From an uncultured Pelagibacteraceae bacterium (GTDB taxonomy: Bacteria; Pseudomonadota; Alphaproteobacteria; Pelagibacterales; Pelagibacteraceae), in assembly GCA_902604055.1 (NCBI GenBank), contig CACKXA010000002.1, positions 34,711-98,710 of the forward strand: a stretch of 64,000 bases of DNA. Direction: 5' to 3'. The notes below the pieces were generated by a model, which saw nothing but the letters and a program-made list of their open reading frames with translations, had not been told where the DNA came from and searched no databases. A program made the translations under genes and the position numbers. Of the stretch, positions 31,331 to 41,767 are shown piece after piece; positions within the stretch are counted from its first letter, which is position 1, and each line of letters begins with the position of its first letter.

Positions 31331-32380
31331 ATGAAAAATATACTATTTTTAAGTATCATAATTATTTTATTTAAAACTGGAAATGTTTTATCTAATAATA
31401 ACCTATTTAATGTTAATAATATTGAGATAGGTAAAGAAACTTCTAAAAATAAGGAAAAAAAAGTTAACCTAGCGTTTAGAAATGCATTTGATCAATTAAC
31501 TAATAGATTATTATTAGAGGAGGATTATCAACGAGTCTCCAATACAAGCATAGCTGATATAAAAAAGCTGATCTCATACTACCAAATCAAAGATACCTTT
31601 AAAAAAGAAGAGGATAAAAATATTAAAACGGCTAATATTTTTTTTGATAAAGAAAGAATGCATAAATTTTTTTATAGCAAAAATCTTCTTTATTCAGATA
31701 TAATAAATACTGAAGTCATAATTTTTCCTTTGTTAAAAAAAGAGAAACAATATTTTATTTACTCACAAAACTATTTTTATGAAAATTGGAAAAATGAAAA
31801 TTTGAGTGAATTGATAAAATATATTTTACCAACAGAAAATATTGAAAATATTCAGGAGATAAATCTGAATAAAGAAAATATTTATGAATTGAGTGTTTCA
31901 AATTGTTTTAGTGAATATGACTCTGAAAACTTAATTTTTGCTTTTATAGAAATAAAACAAAATAAAAATGCAGAAGTTTATTTGAAGACAAGAATTGAGG
32001 GTAAAAAGATTAACAAAAATTTATTTTACAAAAATAAATCAGATTTAAGTGAAAAAAATTTTAATAATAAAATTATTTTGGAGATTAACAATGTTATCAG
32101 AGATTTAATAAAATCTCAAAACTTGATAGACGTAAGAACCCCATCATTCTTAAACGCAGAAATTAAGATGAATAAAAAAAAGTCAAATTTATTTGAATTT
32201 AATACTAGATTGAAAAAGATAGATTTAATCGACAAATTTTATGTTCAAGAAATTAATAAAGATTACGTTTCAATAAAAATAAAATATCTAGGAAAGATTA
32301 GTAAAATAATTGATAAATTTAAAGAACAAGAAATAGATTTAATAATGAAGAACGGTAAGTGGCAACTTAATATAATATAA
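31331..32380 (+). CDS. DUF2066-like exported protein
   Basis: Signal peptide; position between purM and hdaA; NLAFRNAFDQLTNRLLLEEDYQR resembles DUF2066 family N-terminus. Confidence 0.6.
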   Translation: MKNILFLSIIIILFKTGNVLSNNNLFNVNNIEIGKETSKNKEKKVNLAFRNAFDQLTNRLLLEEDYQRVSNTSIADIKKLISYYQIKDTFKKEEDKNIKTANIFFDKERMHKFFYSKNLLYSDIINTEVIIFPLLKKEKQYFIYSQNYFYENWKNENLSELIKYILPTENIENIQEINLNKENIYELSVSNCFSEYDSENLIFAFIEIKQNKNAEVYLKTRIEGKKINKNLFYKNKSDLSEKNFNNKIILEINNVIRDLIKSQNLIDVRTPSFLNAEIKMNKKKSNLFEFNTRLKKIDLIDKFYVQEINKDYVSIKIKYLGKISKIIDKFKEQEIDLIMKNGKWQLNII

Positions 32381-33039
32381 TGAGTCAATTAGTATTTAAA
32401 TTTCCTTTTAAAACTAAATATTATGAGCAAGATTTTTACGTATCTAGTAATAATTTTTCTGCGTATAAATTAATTGAAAGTTGGCCTAATTGGCCTGGTA
32501 AATGGGTAAATATATTTGGACCAAAAGGCTGTGGTAAATCACATCTATCTAATATTCTAAAAAAAAAAATTAATTCAATTGAAATTTTAGACGCTCAAAA
32601 CCTATCCGACTCTAAAATTTCAAATTTTGAAAAAATAGAATGTTTGATAATTGATAATTATTACGAAAATATCGATGAAAAACTTTTTTATTCAATTTTA
32701 AATCAACTTAAACAATTAGAAAACTATGTAGTTGTTAATTCTATTTATCCTATCAAGAATATTAAGTTTAATTTAAAAGACCTAAAATCTAGAATTGATA
32801 GCTTTATTAATTTGGGCATTGAACTACCTACTGATGAATTGCTTCGAGTAATTATTTCTAAATCATTTTCTGATAAACAAATTGAAATTACTCCCAAAAT
32901 AACAGAGTATATTATAAAAAATATTGAGCGCTCATATGAAAAAGTATTTAAATTTATAAGAGAAATTGATAATTTATCTTTATCTTCTGGAAAATCGATA
33001 AATATTAATCTAATAAAAAAAGTATTAACCGATGAATAA
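32380..33039 (+). CDS. DnaA-like regulatory ATPase (HdaA/Hda family)
   Basis: Short DnaA-like AAA+: WPNWPGKWVNIFGPKGCGKSHLSNI; IIDNYYENIDEKLFYSILNQL; LKSRIDSFINLGIELPTDELLRVIISK. Confidence 0.82.
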   Translation: MSQLVFKFPFKTKYYEQDFYVSSNNFSAYKLIESWPNWPGKWVNIFGPKGCGKSHLSNILKKKINSIEILDAQNLSDSKISNFEKIECLIIDNYYENIDEKLFYSILNQLKQLENYVVVNSIYPIKNIKFNLKDLKSRIDSFINLGIELPTDELLRVIISKSFSDKQIEITPKITEYIIKNIERSYEKVFKFIREIDNLSLSSGKSININLIKKVLTDE

Positions 33040-34819
33040 ATACAGATCACATAATTGCAACCAATTAAACGATAAAGATGCTGGAAAACCAGTTTCATTA
33101 TCTGGTTGGTTACACAGAAAAAGAGATCATGGAAATTTACTTTTTATCGATCTAAGAGATCATTTTGGATTAACTCAATGTGTTATTGAAAATAAGAATA
33201 AATTTTTTTCTATCTTAGAAAAACTAAGACCTGAGTCTGTACTTCAAATAATAGGCAAAGTAGTAAAAAGAGAAAAAGGAACTGAAAATTTAGATTTATC
33301 GACAGGTAAAATTGAAATCGAAATTGAGTCTTTAAAAGTTTTATCTGAAGCAAAAGATCTGCCCCTACCTGTTTTTGGCGAACAAGATTACCCAGAGGAC
33401 ATTAGATTAAAATATAGATTTTTAGATCTTAGAAGAGAAGAGATGCATAAAAATATTATTTTAAGATCTAAAGTAATATCTTTTATAAGATCTGAAATGT
33501 TAGAATTAGGTTTTCTTGAATATCAAACCCCAATTTTAACTTCATCTAGTCCAGAAGGGGCGCGGGATTTTTTGGTTCCAAGTAGATTAAATCCAGGAAA
33601 ATTTTACGCTTTGCCCCAAGCTCCGCAGCAGTTTAAGCAGCTAATAATGGTTTCTGGTTTTGATAAATATTTTCAAATAGCTCCCTGTTTTAGAGATGAA
33701 GATGCTAGAGCAGATCGAAGTCCAGGAGAATTTTATCAATTAGACATTGAAATGTCATTTGTGGAACAAGAGGATGTTTTCAAAGTAGTAGAAAAATTAA
33801 TGGTAAATTTATTTAAAAAATTCTCAAAAAAAAAAATTACAAATCAAAATTTTCCCAGATTATCATATGAGGAATCTATGCTCAAATATGCCACTGATAA
33901 GCCAGACTTGAGGAATCCCTTAATTATTAATGATATTACCAGTATATTTAGCAGAGAAGATGTAAAGTTTGAAATTTTCAAAAAATTAGTAAAGTCTGGT
34001 TCAAAAGTCAAATGTATTGTAACAAAAAATACAAAAGACAAACCTAGAAGTTTTTTTGATAATATTGATCAGTGGGCAAAAGAACAAGGAGCCTCAGGTT
34101 TAGCTTATTTTACATTAGAGAAAAATGAAAAAATTTTTGGGAAAGGTCCCGTAGGTAAATTTTTTAGTGAAAATTCTTTAAAAGAGATTATGAAAATATG
34201 TAAAGCTGAAGTAGGAGATAGTTTATTTTTAGCTTGTGGGCAAAAAAATGAAATTGAAAAAATTCTATCTTTAGCCAGAGACAAGATTGCTAAAGATTTG
34301 AATTTGATCGATGAAAATCAATTCTCGTTTTGCTGGATTGTTGACTACCCAATGTATGAATTAGATGAACAGACAAAAAAGATTAAATTTAGTCACAACC
34401 CGTTTTCAATGCCTCAAGGAGATCTAGAAAAATTAGATCTCAAAAATCCTCTTAATATTAAAGCATATCAATATGATATTGTTTGTAATGGTGTTGAACT
34501 TTCGTCAGGAGCTATCAGAAATCATATTCCGGATTTAATGTTTAAACTTTTTTCTGTAGCAGGCTATGACAAAAATCAAGTTGAAGAAAAATTTAGTGGT
34601 ATGATTAATGCCTTAAGTTTTGGAGCTCCACCACATGGAGGTATAGCTCCAGGTATTGATAGAATTGTAATGCTTTTAGCTAATGAAAAAAATATAAGAG
34701 AGGTAACGTTATTTCCCATGAATCAAAATGCACAAGATTTGATGATGAAAGCTCCGTCAGAAGTTGGATCAAAACAATTAAAGGAAATAGGAATAAAAGT
34801 TGATGTTAAAAAAAATTAA
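33032..34819 (+). CDS. aspS: aspartyl-tRNA synthetase
   Basis: [62 protein letters not shown]. Confidence 0.97.
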   Translation: MNKYRSHNCNQLNDKDAGKPVSLSGWLHRKRDHGNLLFIDLRDHFGLTQCVIENKNKFFSILEKLRPESVLQIIGKVVKREKGTENLDLSTGKIEIEIESLKVLSEAKDLPLPVFGEQDYPEDIRLKYRFLDLRREEMHKNIILRSKVISFIRSEMLELGFLEYQTPILTSSSPEGARDFLVPSRLNPGKFYALPQAPQQFKQLIMVSGFDKYFQIAPCFRDEDARADRSPGEFYQLDIEMSFVEQEDVFKVVEKLMVNLFKKFSKKKITNQNFPRLSYEESMLKYATDKPDLRNPLIINDITSIFSREDVKFEIFKKLVKSGSKVKCIVTKNTKDKPRSFFDNIDQWAKEQGASGLAYFTLEKNEKIFGKGPVGKFFSENSLKEIMKICKAEVGDSLFLACGQKNEIEKILSLARDKIAKDLNLIDENQFSFCWIVDYPMYELDEQTKKIKFSHNPFSMPQGDLEKLDLKNPLNIKAYQYDIVCNGVELSSGAIRNHIPDLMFKLFSVAGYDKNQVEEKFSGMINALSFGAPPHGGIAPGIDRIVMLLANEKNIREVTLFPMNQNAQDLMMKAPSEVGSKQLKEIGIKVDVKKN

Positions 34820-35637
34820 TTTTTTGACTTTAAATTGATTCTTACATCAGAAAGATCGACTAGTTTCTCCTCATAATTACTTCGTATAAAACCCTTTGAT
34901 GTTATGTTTTTAACAATTTTTAAAAACTTATCATCTGGGTCCTCACTATTAATCTCTTTTGTGCTAGCTATTGATGGAGTGTGAGCCAATTCCTCTTTGC
35001 CTAAGTACGAAATTGCAAGTTCTCTAAAAACATAATCTAAAATTGAAGAAGCACTTAAAATTCTATCGTTACCTATCACATTTCCAGATGGTTCAAATTT
35101 AGTATCTATAAATGCATCAACGTATTCATCTAAGGGAACACCGTATTGTAAACCTAAAGATATAGCGATAGCAAAATTGTTCATCATAGCCTTTACTAAC
35201 TCACCTTCTTTATTTGTATCAATAAATATTTCACCAATCTTGCCGTCGTCATATTCTCCAGTATGTAAGTAAACTTTATGATCACCTATTTGCGCTTTTT
35301 GAATATAACCTTTTCTTCTATCAGGCATTTTGAACCTAGCGTGATTTTTTGTTTTTATAGTTTGATTTTCACTAATAGTATCTTGTTTTTTTGGTTTATT
35401 TATTTCACTTGAAATTGATGAAGTTAAAAAATTATCAGTTTTTTTAATTTTTTCAGAGGATTGTTTTTTGTCACCAATTTTTTTTGTTTTACGATTATTT
35501 AATTTCACATCTATTACCTCTACTTCACCGTCATTTCTTGCATCAATTCTAGATAATTCTTTGTCACTTAAATCATCTAATGTATGAACGGTTTTAAACG
35601 TGCAAGTATAATAAGTTTCAACAATAAATTTTTTCAT
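34816..35637 (-). CDS. free-standing RNR (NrdJ-type) C-terminal TSCPD-like domain protein
   Basis: [109 protein letters not shown] recognised as resembling the C-terminus of B12-dependent RNR NrdJ; no catalytic RNR barrel in this ORF. Confidence 0.78.
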   Translation of the reverse strand: MKKFIVETYYTCTFKTVHTLDDLSDKELSRIDARNDGEVEVIDVKLNNRKTKKIGDKKQSSEKIKKTDNFLTSSISSEINKPKKQDTISENQTIKTKNHARFKMPDRRKGYIQKAQIGDHKVYLHTGEYDDGKIGEIFIDTNKEGELVKAMMNNFAIAISLGLQYGVPLDEYVDAFIDTKFEPSGNVIGNDRILSASSILDYVFRELAISYLGKEELAHTPSIASTKEINSEDPDDKFLKIVKNITSKGFIRSNYEEKLVDLSDVRINLKSKN

Positions 35638-35741
35638 TATAAGAAAGGAATCTGTTTATGAAAGACTTATAGCAAAAATTATAAGTGTCTGGTATAAGTA
35701 ATTATACACTTATTAAGTGTGTGGACTTATATAAATCAAAA

Positions 35742-36092
35742 ATGAATTTAAAAATAATATTTACTTGGTGGAATAAACAAACTATCGGAACATTCCTTAA
35801 AACATTATTTTTAGGAAAATACGTCGGTAAGGACGAATTTGGCAACAAGTATTATAAAAGTATTAGAGATGAAAGATGGGTAATTTATGCAAATGAGATA
35901 GAGGCTACCAAAATTACATCAGACTGGTACTTATGGATACATCATACAATAGACAATATTCCTAATTATAAGGATAAGAAGTATAGATGGCAAAAAAAAC
36001 ATTCTGAAAATAAAACAGGTTCAAAAGATAGTTTTAAACCGATCAAAATAAGGAAAGATAAAAATTTTAAAAAGTATGAAACTTGGAAATAA
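35742..36092 (+). CDS. NADH:ubiquinone oxidoreductase NDUFA12-family accessory subunit
   Basis: TWWNKQTIGTFLKTLFLGKYVGKDEFGNKYYKS...ERRWVIYA-like (RDERWVIYANEIEATKITSDWYLWIHHTID). Met at 35742 preferred over ORF-track start 35685. Confidence 0.85.
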   Translation: MNLKIIFTWWNKQTIGTFLKTLFLGKYVGKDEFGNKYYKSIRDERWVIYANEIEATKITSDWYLWIHHTIDNIPNYKDKKYRWQKKHSENKTGSKDSFKPIKIRKDKNFKKYETWK

Positions 36093-36582
36093 TATATTTT
36101 TTTTAATAACTTTAATTTTTTTTTATCACTCGACAACTGTTTCTGAAGATAAAATCGTAACGACTCCTTTAATTAATTTAGGAGAACTAAAACCTAGTTT
36201 TGAGGAAATCGACAACATTGTAGATGAACCGGTGACTGATGACTCAATTATGAATAAAAAGAAAACTATGAAAAAAAATAATAACTCAACTGCTAATTTT
36301 ATTGGTCTTGATAAGATCACTGCTAAAACTTCTAAAATTTCAATTAATTTAGGGGAAACAAAAAAATTTGGACCGCTTGAAATTAAAGTGTTGAAATGTG
36401 GAAAAATAAATTTAGAGAATAAAGATGATAATGTTGCTTATTTACAAGTTAAAGATTTATCAGAAAATGAAAATGAAAAAGTTTTTATATTTAACGGATG
36501 GACTTTTTCATCTGATCCCACCATCGCTCCTTTTGATCATGCAATTTATGATTTACAATTAGTCAATTGTAACAATGTTTAA
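36076..36582 (+). CDS. DUF2155 domain-containing exported protein
   Basis: Signal peptide then GLDKITAKTSKISINLGETKKFGPLEIKVLKC...VFIFNGWTFSSDPTIAPFDHAIYDLQLVNC. Confidence 0.8.
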   Translation: MKLGNNIFFLITLIFFYHSTTVSEDKIVTTPLINLGELKPSFEEIDNIVDEPVTDDSIMNKKKTMKKNNNSTANFIGLDKITAKTSKISINLGETKKFGPLEIKVLKCGKINLENKDDNVAYLQVKDLSENENEKVFIFNGWTFSSDPTIAPFDHAIYDLQLVNCNNV

Positions 36583-37916
36583 TAAAATTTTTCTTTTCCT
36601 AACCAATTAGTATCAAAATCTGAATTAACAAATTTTTTATGATTCAATATTTTTTTATGCAAATCGATTGTTGTAGTTATTCCTTCTAAAACGAACTCGT
36701 CTAATGATCTTAAAGTTCTTTGAATAGCTTCAGTCCTATTTCTTCCTTTGCAAATAACTTTTGCAATTAAACTATCATAATAAGGTGTTATTTTGCATCC
36801 TTGAAAGATTGATCCATCAACACGAGTTCTAAATCCTGAAGGTTGATGACACACACTTATAGTTCCTGGGCTAGGTTGAAAATCTAAAGAGGGATCTTCT
36901 GCATTAATTCTACATTCTATTGAATGCCCTCTAGGATCTATATCGCTTTGTTTTAAGGCAGTATCACCAGTAAAAGCTATCCATAATTGTTCTTTCACAA
37001 TATCTATTCCCGTTTGCACTTCAGTAACAGGATGTTCGACTTGAACTCTTGTATTCATTTCTAAAAAATAAAACTTTCCACTTTCGTAAATAAATTCTAC
37101 TGTTCCTGCTCCTTCATAACCAATTTGTTCTACCATTTTTACTGTTTTTTCCAGTAAGTCTTTTCTTTGTTGGTCGGTAAGAACTGGGCTTGGCGTTTCT
37201 TCAATTAATTTTTGGTGTCTCCTTTGAACCGAACAATCTCTTTCGCCCAAATGTACAGTTTTATTTTTTCCAGACATTATTTGAACTTCTATATGTCTTG
37301 GATTTTTGAAATATTTTTCAATATATAATTCGTCATTTCCAAAATACTTTTTTGCTTCTGTTTTTGCCAATAAAAACAGTTTTTCTAATTCGTTTTCCTT
37401 TTCAACTATTTTCATACCTTTTCCACCACCACCACCAGCTGCTTTAATCAAAACTGGATAACCAATTTCTTTGCATATAGATTTAGCCTCATTAAATGAT
37501 TTAACCCCTCCTTCTGATCCTTCAATTATTGGTAATCCATATTTTTTTGCTATTTTTTTGGCCTGGATCTTATCTCCCATTTTTGAAATTAGATCAGAAC
37601 TTGGACCGATAAATTTTATTCCATGTTTTCCTACTACGTCGGCAAACTTAGCATTTTCTGATAAAAAACCATAACCTGGATGAATAGCTTCAGCTCCAGT
37701 CAAATCTACAGCAGACATTATTGAAGAAACATTTAAATAACTATTTTGAGGTTGATGAGATCCAATACATACACTTTCATCAGCTAATCTTACGTGCATT
37801 GCATCTGAATCTACATCAGAATGGACAGCCACAGTTTCAATGCCCCACTCTTTACATGCTCTTATAATTCTAACAGCAATTTCACCTCTGTTAGCTATTA
37901 AAACTTTTTTGAACAT
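36579..37916 (-). CDS. accC: acetyl-CoA carboxylase, biotin carboxylase subunit
   Basis: FKKVLIANRGEIAVRIIRACKE, AAGGGGGKGMKIV, FLEMNTRVQVEHPVTE. Confidence 0.97.
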   Translation of the reverse strand: MFKKVLIANRGEIAVRIIRACKEWGIETVAVHSDVDSDAMHVRLADESVCIGSHQPQNSYLNVSSIMSAVDLTGAEAIHPGYGFLSENAKFADVVGKHGIKFIGPSSDLISKMGDKIQAKKIAKKYGLPIIEGSEGGVKSFNEAKSICKEIGYPVLIKAAGGGGGKGMKIVEKENELEKLFLLAKTEAKKYFGNDELYIEKYFKNPRHIEVQIMSGKNKTVHLGERDCSVQRRHQKLIEETPSPVLTDQQRKDLLEKTVKMVEQIGYEGAGTVEFIYESGKFYFLEMNTRVQVEHPVTEVQTGIDIVKEQLWIAFTGDTALKQSDIDPRGHSIECRINAEDPSLDFQPSPGTISVCHQPSGFRTRVDGSIFQGCKITPYYDSLIAKVICKGRNRTEAIQRTLRSLDEFVLEGITTTIDLHKKILNHKKFVNSDFDTNWLGKEKFY

Positions 37917-37919
37917 TTT

Positions 37920-38345
37920 TTATTTAAGAATGAGTAATGGTTGACCGAATTCTACAGGTTGACCGTCATTAACTAAAATTTTCTTTACTACGCCATCCCC
38001 AGTTGATGGCACATGATTCATAGTTTTCATTGCTTCAACTATCATAACAGTTTGACCTTTTTTTATTTTATCTCCAACCTCAATAAATTTTTTTGCTCCT
38101 GGTTCTGGAGCTAAATAAGCGGTCCCGATAATTGGAGATTTAACTCTTATTCCATCACTGTCTTCTGCCTCAGAGAGCACAGCTTTGTTGGGAGACACAA
38201 CAGAAGAAGATTTGATTTGTTCTATTCCTTTAGAGGCTTTAGAAACTTTTATTTTAGTTTGACCTTCTTGATATTCAAGCTCGGTAAGATTAAATTCACT
38301 TAAGTTATCTACTAATTCTTTTATTAATTTTTTATCTATTTTCAT
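37920..38345 (-). CDS. accB: acetyl-CoA carboxylase biotin carboxyl carrier protein
   Basis: VEAMKTMNHVPS biotinyl-Lys motif; adjacent accC. Confidence 0.95.
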   Translation of the reverse strand: MKIDKKLIKELVDNLSEFNLTELEYQEGQTKIKVSKASKGIEQIKSSSVVSPNKAVLSEAEDSDGIRVKSPIIGTAYLAPEPGAKKFIEVGDKIKKGQTVMIVEAMKTMNHVPSTGDGVVKKILVNDGQPVEFGQPLLILK

Positions 38346-38785
38346 TATTTTAAATATTTATTATTCATTGCTTCTAATGCCATAATATAACCTTCTGCAC
38401 CAAAGCCACAAATAATACCAGAAGCAATTTTACTTATTAAAGATTTATGCCTGAATTCTTCTCTGTTGTAAATATTAGTAATATGTAATTCAATAACTGG
38501 TATTTTAAGTATTTTTAATGCATCATGTATTGCAACAGAAGTATGTGTATAACCTCCTGCGTTTATGACCAATCCATTAAAACCTTCCCTTGCTTTTTGA
38601 ATTGCATCTACCAATTCTCCCTCAATATTTGACTGAAATAAAGAAACTTCAAAATTATTTTTTTTGGCAAATTCTTTACAACTAATTTCAATATCTTTTA
38701 ATGTATTCTTGCCATATTTATCTTTTTCTCTTTCACCTAAAAGGTTGAGGTTTGGACCATTAAGAATTATAATTTTATTCATCAT
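38345..38785 (-). CDS. aroQ: 3-dehydroquinate dehydratase type II
   Basis: IIILNGPNLNLLGEREKDKYG, INAGGYTHTSVAIHDAL, ELHITNIYNREEFRHKS. Confidence 0.95.
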   Translation of the reverse strand: MMNKIIILNGPNLNLLGEREKDKYGKNTLKDIEISCKEFAKKNNFEVSLFQSNIEGELVDAIQKAREGFNGLVINAGGYTHTSVAIHDALKILKIPVIELHITNIYNREEFRHKSLISKIASGIICGFGAEGYIMALEAMNNKYLK

Positions 38786-38816
38786 TGAATTTATAAATTA
38801 TCTAATTAACTCAATT

Positions 38817-39020
38817 ATGGCAAAAATACAATTAAATGGAAAAAAAATAACTATTAAATCTAAGGCATCCATCTATCAATTGTTAAAAAAATTTAAGCTT
38901 AACAACAAGAAGGTTGCAATCGAACATAATGGAGCAATTGTACCTAAATCAAATTATAAAAAAAAGTATTTAAAAAATAATGATAAGGTTGAAGTAGTAC
39001 ATTTTATTGGAGGAGGATAA
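38817..39020 (+). CDS. thiS: sulfur carrier protein ThiS
   Basis: 67-aa ubiquitin-fold protein [13 protein letters not shown]... ending VVHFIGGG (C-terminal GG); the ORF track overextends it to 38664. Confidence 0.9.
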   Translation: MAKIQLNGKKITIKSKASIYQLLKKFKLNNKKVAIEHNGAIVPKSNYKKKYLKNNDKVEVVHFIGGG

Positions 39021-39021
39021 T

Positions 39022-39795
39022 TTGAAAAAAGATAATCTTAAAATAGCTAATATAAAATTAAAATCTCGGTTAATTGTAGGAACTGGCAAATATAAGAATT
39101 TTAAAGAGACTGCAAATGCAATAAAAGAGTCTGGTGCCGAAATGGTTACAGTAGCTGTAAGACGTATAAATATTTTAGATAAAAACAAACCAATTTTAAC
39201 TGATTATATAGATCCCAAAAAGATAATTTATTTGCCTAATACGGCGGGATGTTTCACATCAGAAGATGCACTGAGAACTCTTAGACTTGCTAGAGAAATG
39301 GGTGGATGGAAGTTAGTAAAATTAGAAGTTTTAGGAGATAAAAAAACTTTGTATCCAAATATGATTGAAACGGTTAAATCAACAAAAATTCTAGTTAAGG
39401 AAGGTTTTAATGTGATGGTTTACTGTACTGATGATCCATTGCTTGCAAAAAAACTTGAAGATGTTGGAGCTTCAGCAATTATGCCGCTTGCTTCTCCAAT
39501 AGGCTCAGGTTTGGGAATACTAAATAAAGTTAATATTTCTATCATTGTAAAACAATCAAAAGTCCCTGTAATAGTAGACGCAGGCTTAGGCACAGCTTCA
39601 GATGCAACTATTGCGATGGAAATGGGTTGTGATGGAGTTTTGGTCAATAGTGCAATAGCCAATGCTAAAAATCCAGTGCTCATGGCAAGATCGTTTAAAA
39701 ACGGAGTTATTTCAGGAAGAGACTCTTTTTTAGCAGGAAGAATGAAAAAAAACATATTTGCAACTGCCTCTTCACCAATAGATGGATTGATTTAA
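39022..39795 (+). CDS. thiG: thiazole synthase (probable TTG start)
   Basis: [63 protein letters not shown] at 39022 directly after the thiS stop. Confidence 0.93.
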   Translation: MKKDNLKIANIKLKSRLIVGTGKYKNFKETANAIKESGAEMVTVAVRRINILDKNKPILTDYIDPKKIIYLPNTAGCFTSEDALRTLRLAREMGGWKLVKLEVLGDKKTLYPNMIETVKSTKILVKEGFNVMVYCTDDPLLAKKLEDVGASAIMPLASPIGSGLGILNKVNISIIVKQSKVPVIVDAGLGTASDATIAMEMGCDGVLVNSAIANAKNPVLMARSFKNGVISGRDSFLAGRMKKNIFATASSPIDGLI

Positions 39796-41612
39796 TTTTT
39801 TTTCTTTCTACGAACCCACAAAGTTCTTGGGGGTCTTATTTTTTTTTTCATAGTTTTAGTTTTCTTTGATTTTTTTAAGCTTAAATTATCATCAACCTTT
39901 TTTTTATCTATTTTAAAGTTATTTTCTGAATTATTTTTTACCTCATTAATTTTATCTATATTTTGTACAGTATTAATTATCTTTTTAGATTTATTTAAAA
40001 GTTCAATCTTATATTCTGGTATAATTAAAGTAGGATCTGGAATAAAATTAATTTTAAAAGAATATTTTTTTTCAAAATATTCTATTTCTTTGGATAATTT
40101 GTTTTCTATATAAAGCTTAACTTTTTCAGGAATATAAGCTTTAGTAATTTTTACTTTATTTGTAAATGCTAATAATTCAATTTTTTTAATAATTTTTTGA
40201 GCGAAAGAATCTATAGAAAGAATAGTTTTCCAATTTATTGAACCTTCTCGCAGTCTTTGTCTTGTCATTTCTAACAAACCAAAATTACTTATTCTACCAA
40301 CTTGAATTCTAGCCCTGTCTTTTCGAATGCTTTCTCTCATTTTTTTTTCTACTGTTCGTCTATTATAAAAATTCATCATATCTATAAAATCGATTACTAT
40401 TAATCCTGAAAGGTCTCTAATTTTTATTTGGCGAGCTATTTCTTCTGCTGCTTCGAGATTTGTGTTTAATGCGGTTTTTTCAATGTTTGTTTGTTTAGTT
40501 GATTGTCCTGAGTTAATATCTATTGCCACGAGCGCTTCAGTAGGATTTATAACTAAGTACCCTCCAGATTTTAATTTAACTTCTGGTTCAAAAATATTGT
40601 TTAACTCTTTTTCAATATTAGCATCATGAAAGAGTGGAATTTTACCTCTGTATTTTTTGATATTTTTGACGTTTTTAGGCATTAATTCTTTCATAAATTT
40701 TTTTGCTTTTTGATAAGCTTCATTCCCTTCTATATATATATTTTTGGTTTCATTATCATAGGTATCTCTGAGAGTTCTTTTAATTATATCACCTTCTTCA
40801 TATACCAAAGAAGGAGCATTTGAGTTTAGTGCTTTATTTCCAATTTCTTCCCAAGTTTTTATTGTATTGTGAAAATCTTTTTCAATTTCATTTTTTGTTT
40901 TGTTTGCCCCAGCAGTTCTAACAATGACACCCATACTTTTTGGAATTTCAATTTGATTAAGTATATTTCTTATTTTTTGTCTATCAGAAGAATTAAAAAT
41001 TTTTCTAGATATACCACCTCCTTTCGGAGTATTAGGCATTAAAACAATGTATTTTCCCGCTAAAGAAATGAAAGTTGTTAAAGCAGATCCTTTTTGACCT
41101 CTCTCTTCTTTTATAACTTGAATTAATATAACTTGACCAGGTTTTATAACTTCTTGTATTTTGTATCTTTTTAAACCGTATGAAGTTTTTAATTCTTCTC
41201 TGTATTCTTTTTTTACGTCCTCATCTGTCTTAATAACATTTTTTTCTTCTGATTTTTCAATTTGGTCATTTTTATTTTTTTCATTAGACAATTCATCTAA
41301 ATTTTTATTTTTCAAATTCTCTCTAATTTTCTCTTCAGCATTTTTAATCTTTTCTTTATCTTCAGAGGGAATTTGATAATAATCTGATTGAATATCGTTA
41401 AATGCTAAAAAACCGTGCCTTACTCTTCCAAAATTAACGAAAGCTGCCTGTAAAGACGGTTCAACTCTACTTATTGTTCCAAGATAAATATTGTTTTTAA
41501 AGTTTAATTTATTTTTATCTTCAAACTCATATTCCTCAATTGAGGTGTTGGACTTAAGAACAATACGGGTTTCATTAGGATGCGAAGCATCAATGTATAA
41601 ATTTTTTTCCAT
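39792..41612 (-). CDS. rne: ribonuclease E/G
   Basis: S1 domain with long insert, [35 protein letters not shown]; Lys-rich C-terminal tail. Confidence 0.92.
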   Translation of the reverse strand: MEKNLYIDASHPNETRIVLKSNTSIEEYEFEDKNKLNFKNNIYLGTISRVEPSLQAAFVNFGRVRHGFLAFNDIQSDYYQIPSEDKEKIKNAEEKIRENLKNKNLDELSNEKNKNDQIEKSEEKNVIKTDEDVKKEYREELKTSYGLKRYKIQEVIKPGQVILIQVIKEERGQKGSALTTFISLAGKYIVLMPNTPKGGGISRKIFNSSDRQKIRNILNQIEIPKSMGVIVRTAGANKTKNEIEKDFHNTIKTWEEIGNKALNSNAPSLVYEEGDIIKRTLRDTYDNETKNIYIEGNEAYQKAKKFMKELMPKNVKNIKKYRGKIPLFHDANIEKELNNIFEPEVKLKSGGYLVINPTEALVAIDINSGQSTKQTNIEKTALNTNLEAAEEIARQIKIRDLSGLIVIDFIDMMNFYNRRTVEKKMRESIRKDRARIQVGRISNFGLLEMTRQRLREGSINWKTILSIDSFAQKIIKKIELLAFTNKVKITKAYIPEKVKLYIENKLSKEIEYFEKKYSFKINFIPDPTLIIPEYKIELLNKSKKIINTVQNIDKINEVKNNSENNFKIDKKKVDDNLSLKKSKKTKTMKKKIRPPRTLWVRRKKKN

Positions 41613-41767
41613 TTTAGTTGGATTCCTTTTAATCTGTTGAATTTTGTAATTTTGATATTTAACATAATATAATGATATACAATTTTACCATTAATTGCAC
41701 TGAATAATAGTACTATTAGATAATTATGCCCAAAGAAAGCCAAATTTTATTCATTTAATAATTTAAG

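Noticed and set aside
38664-38816. N-terminal 51-residue extension of the thiS ORF overlapping aroQ
   Set aside because: Extension is antisense to aroQ and unlike ThiS; the 67-aa form from 38817 is the full family length.
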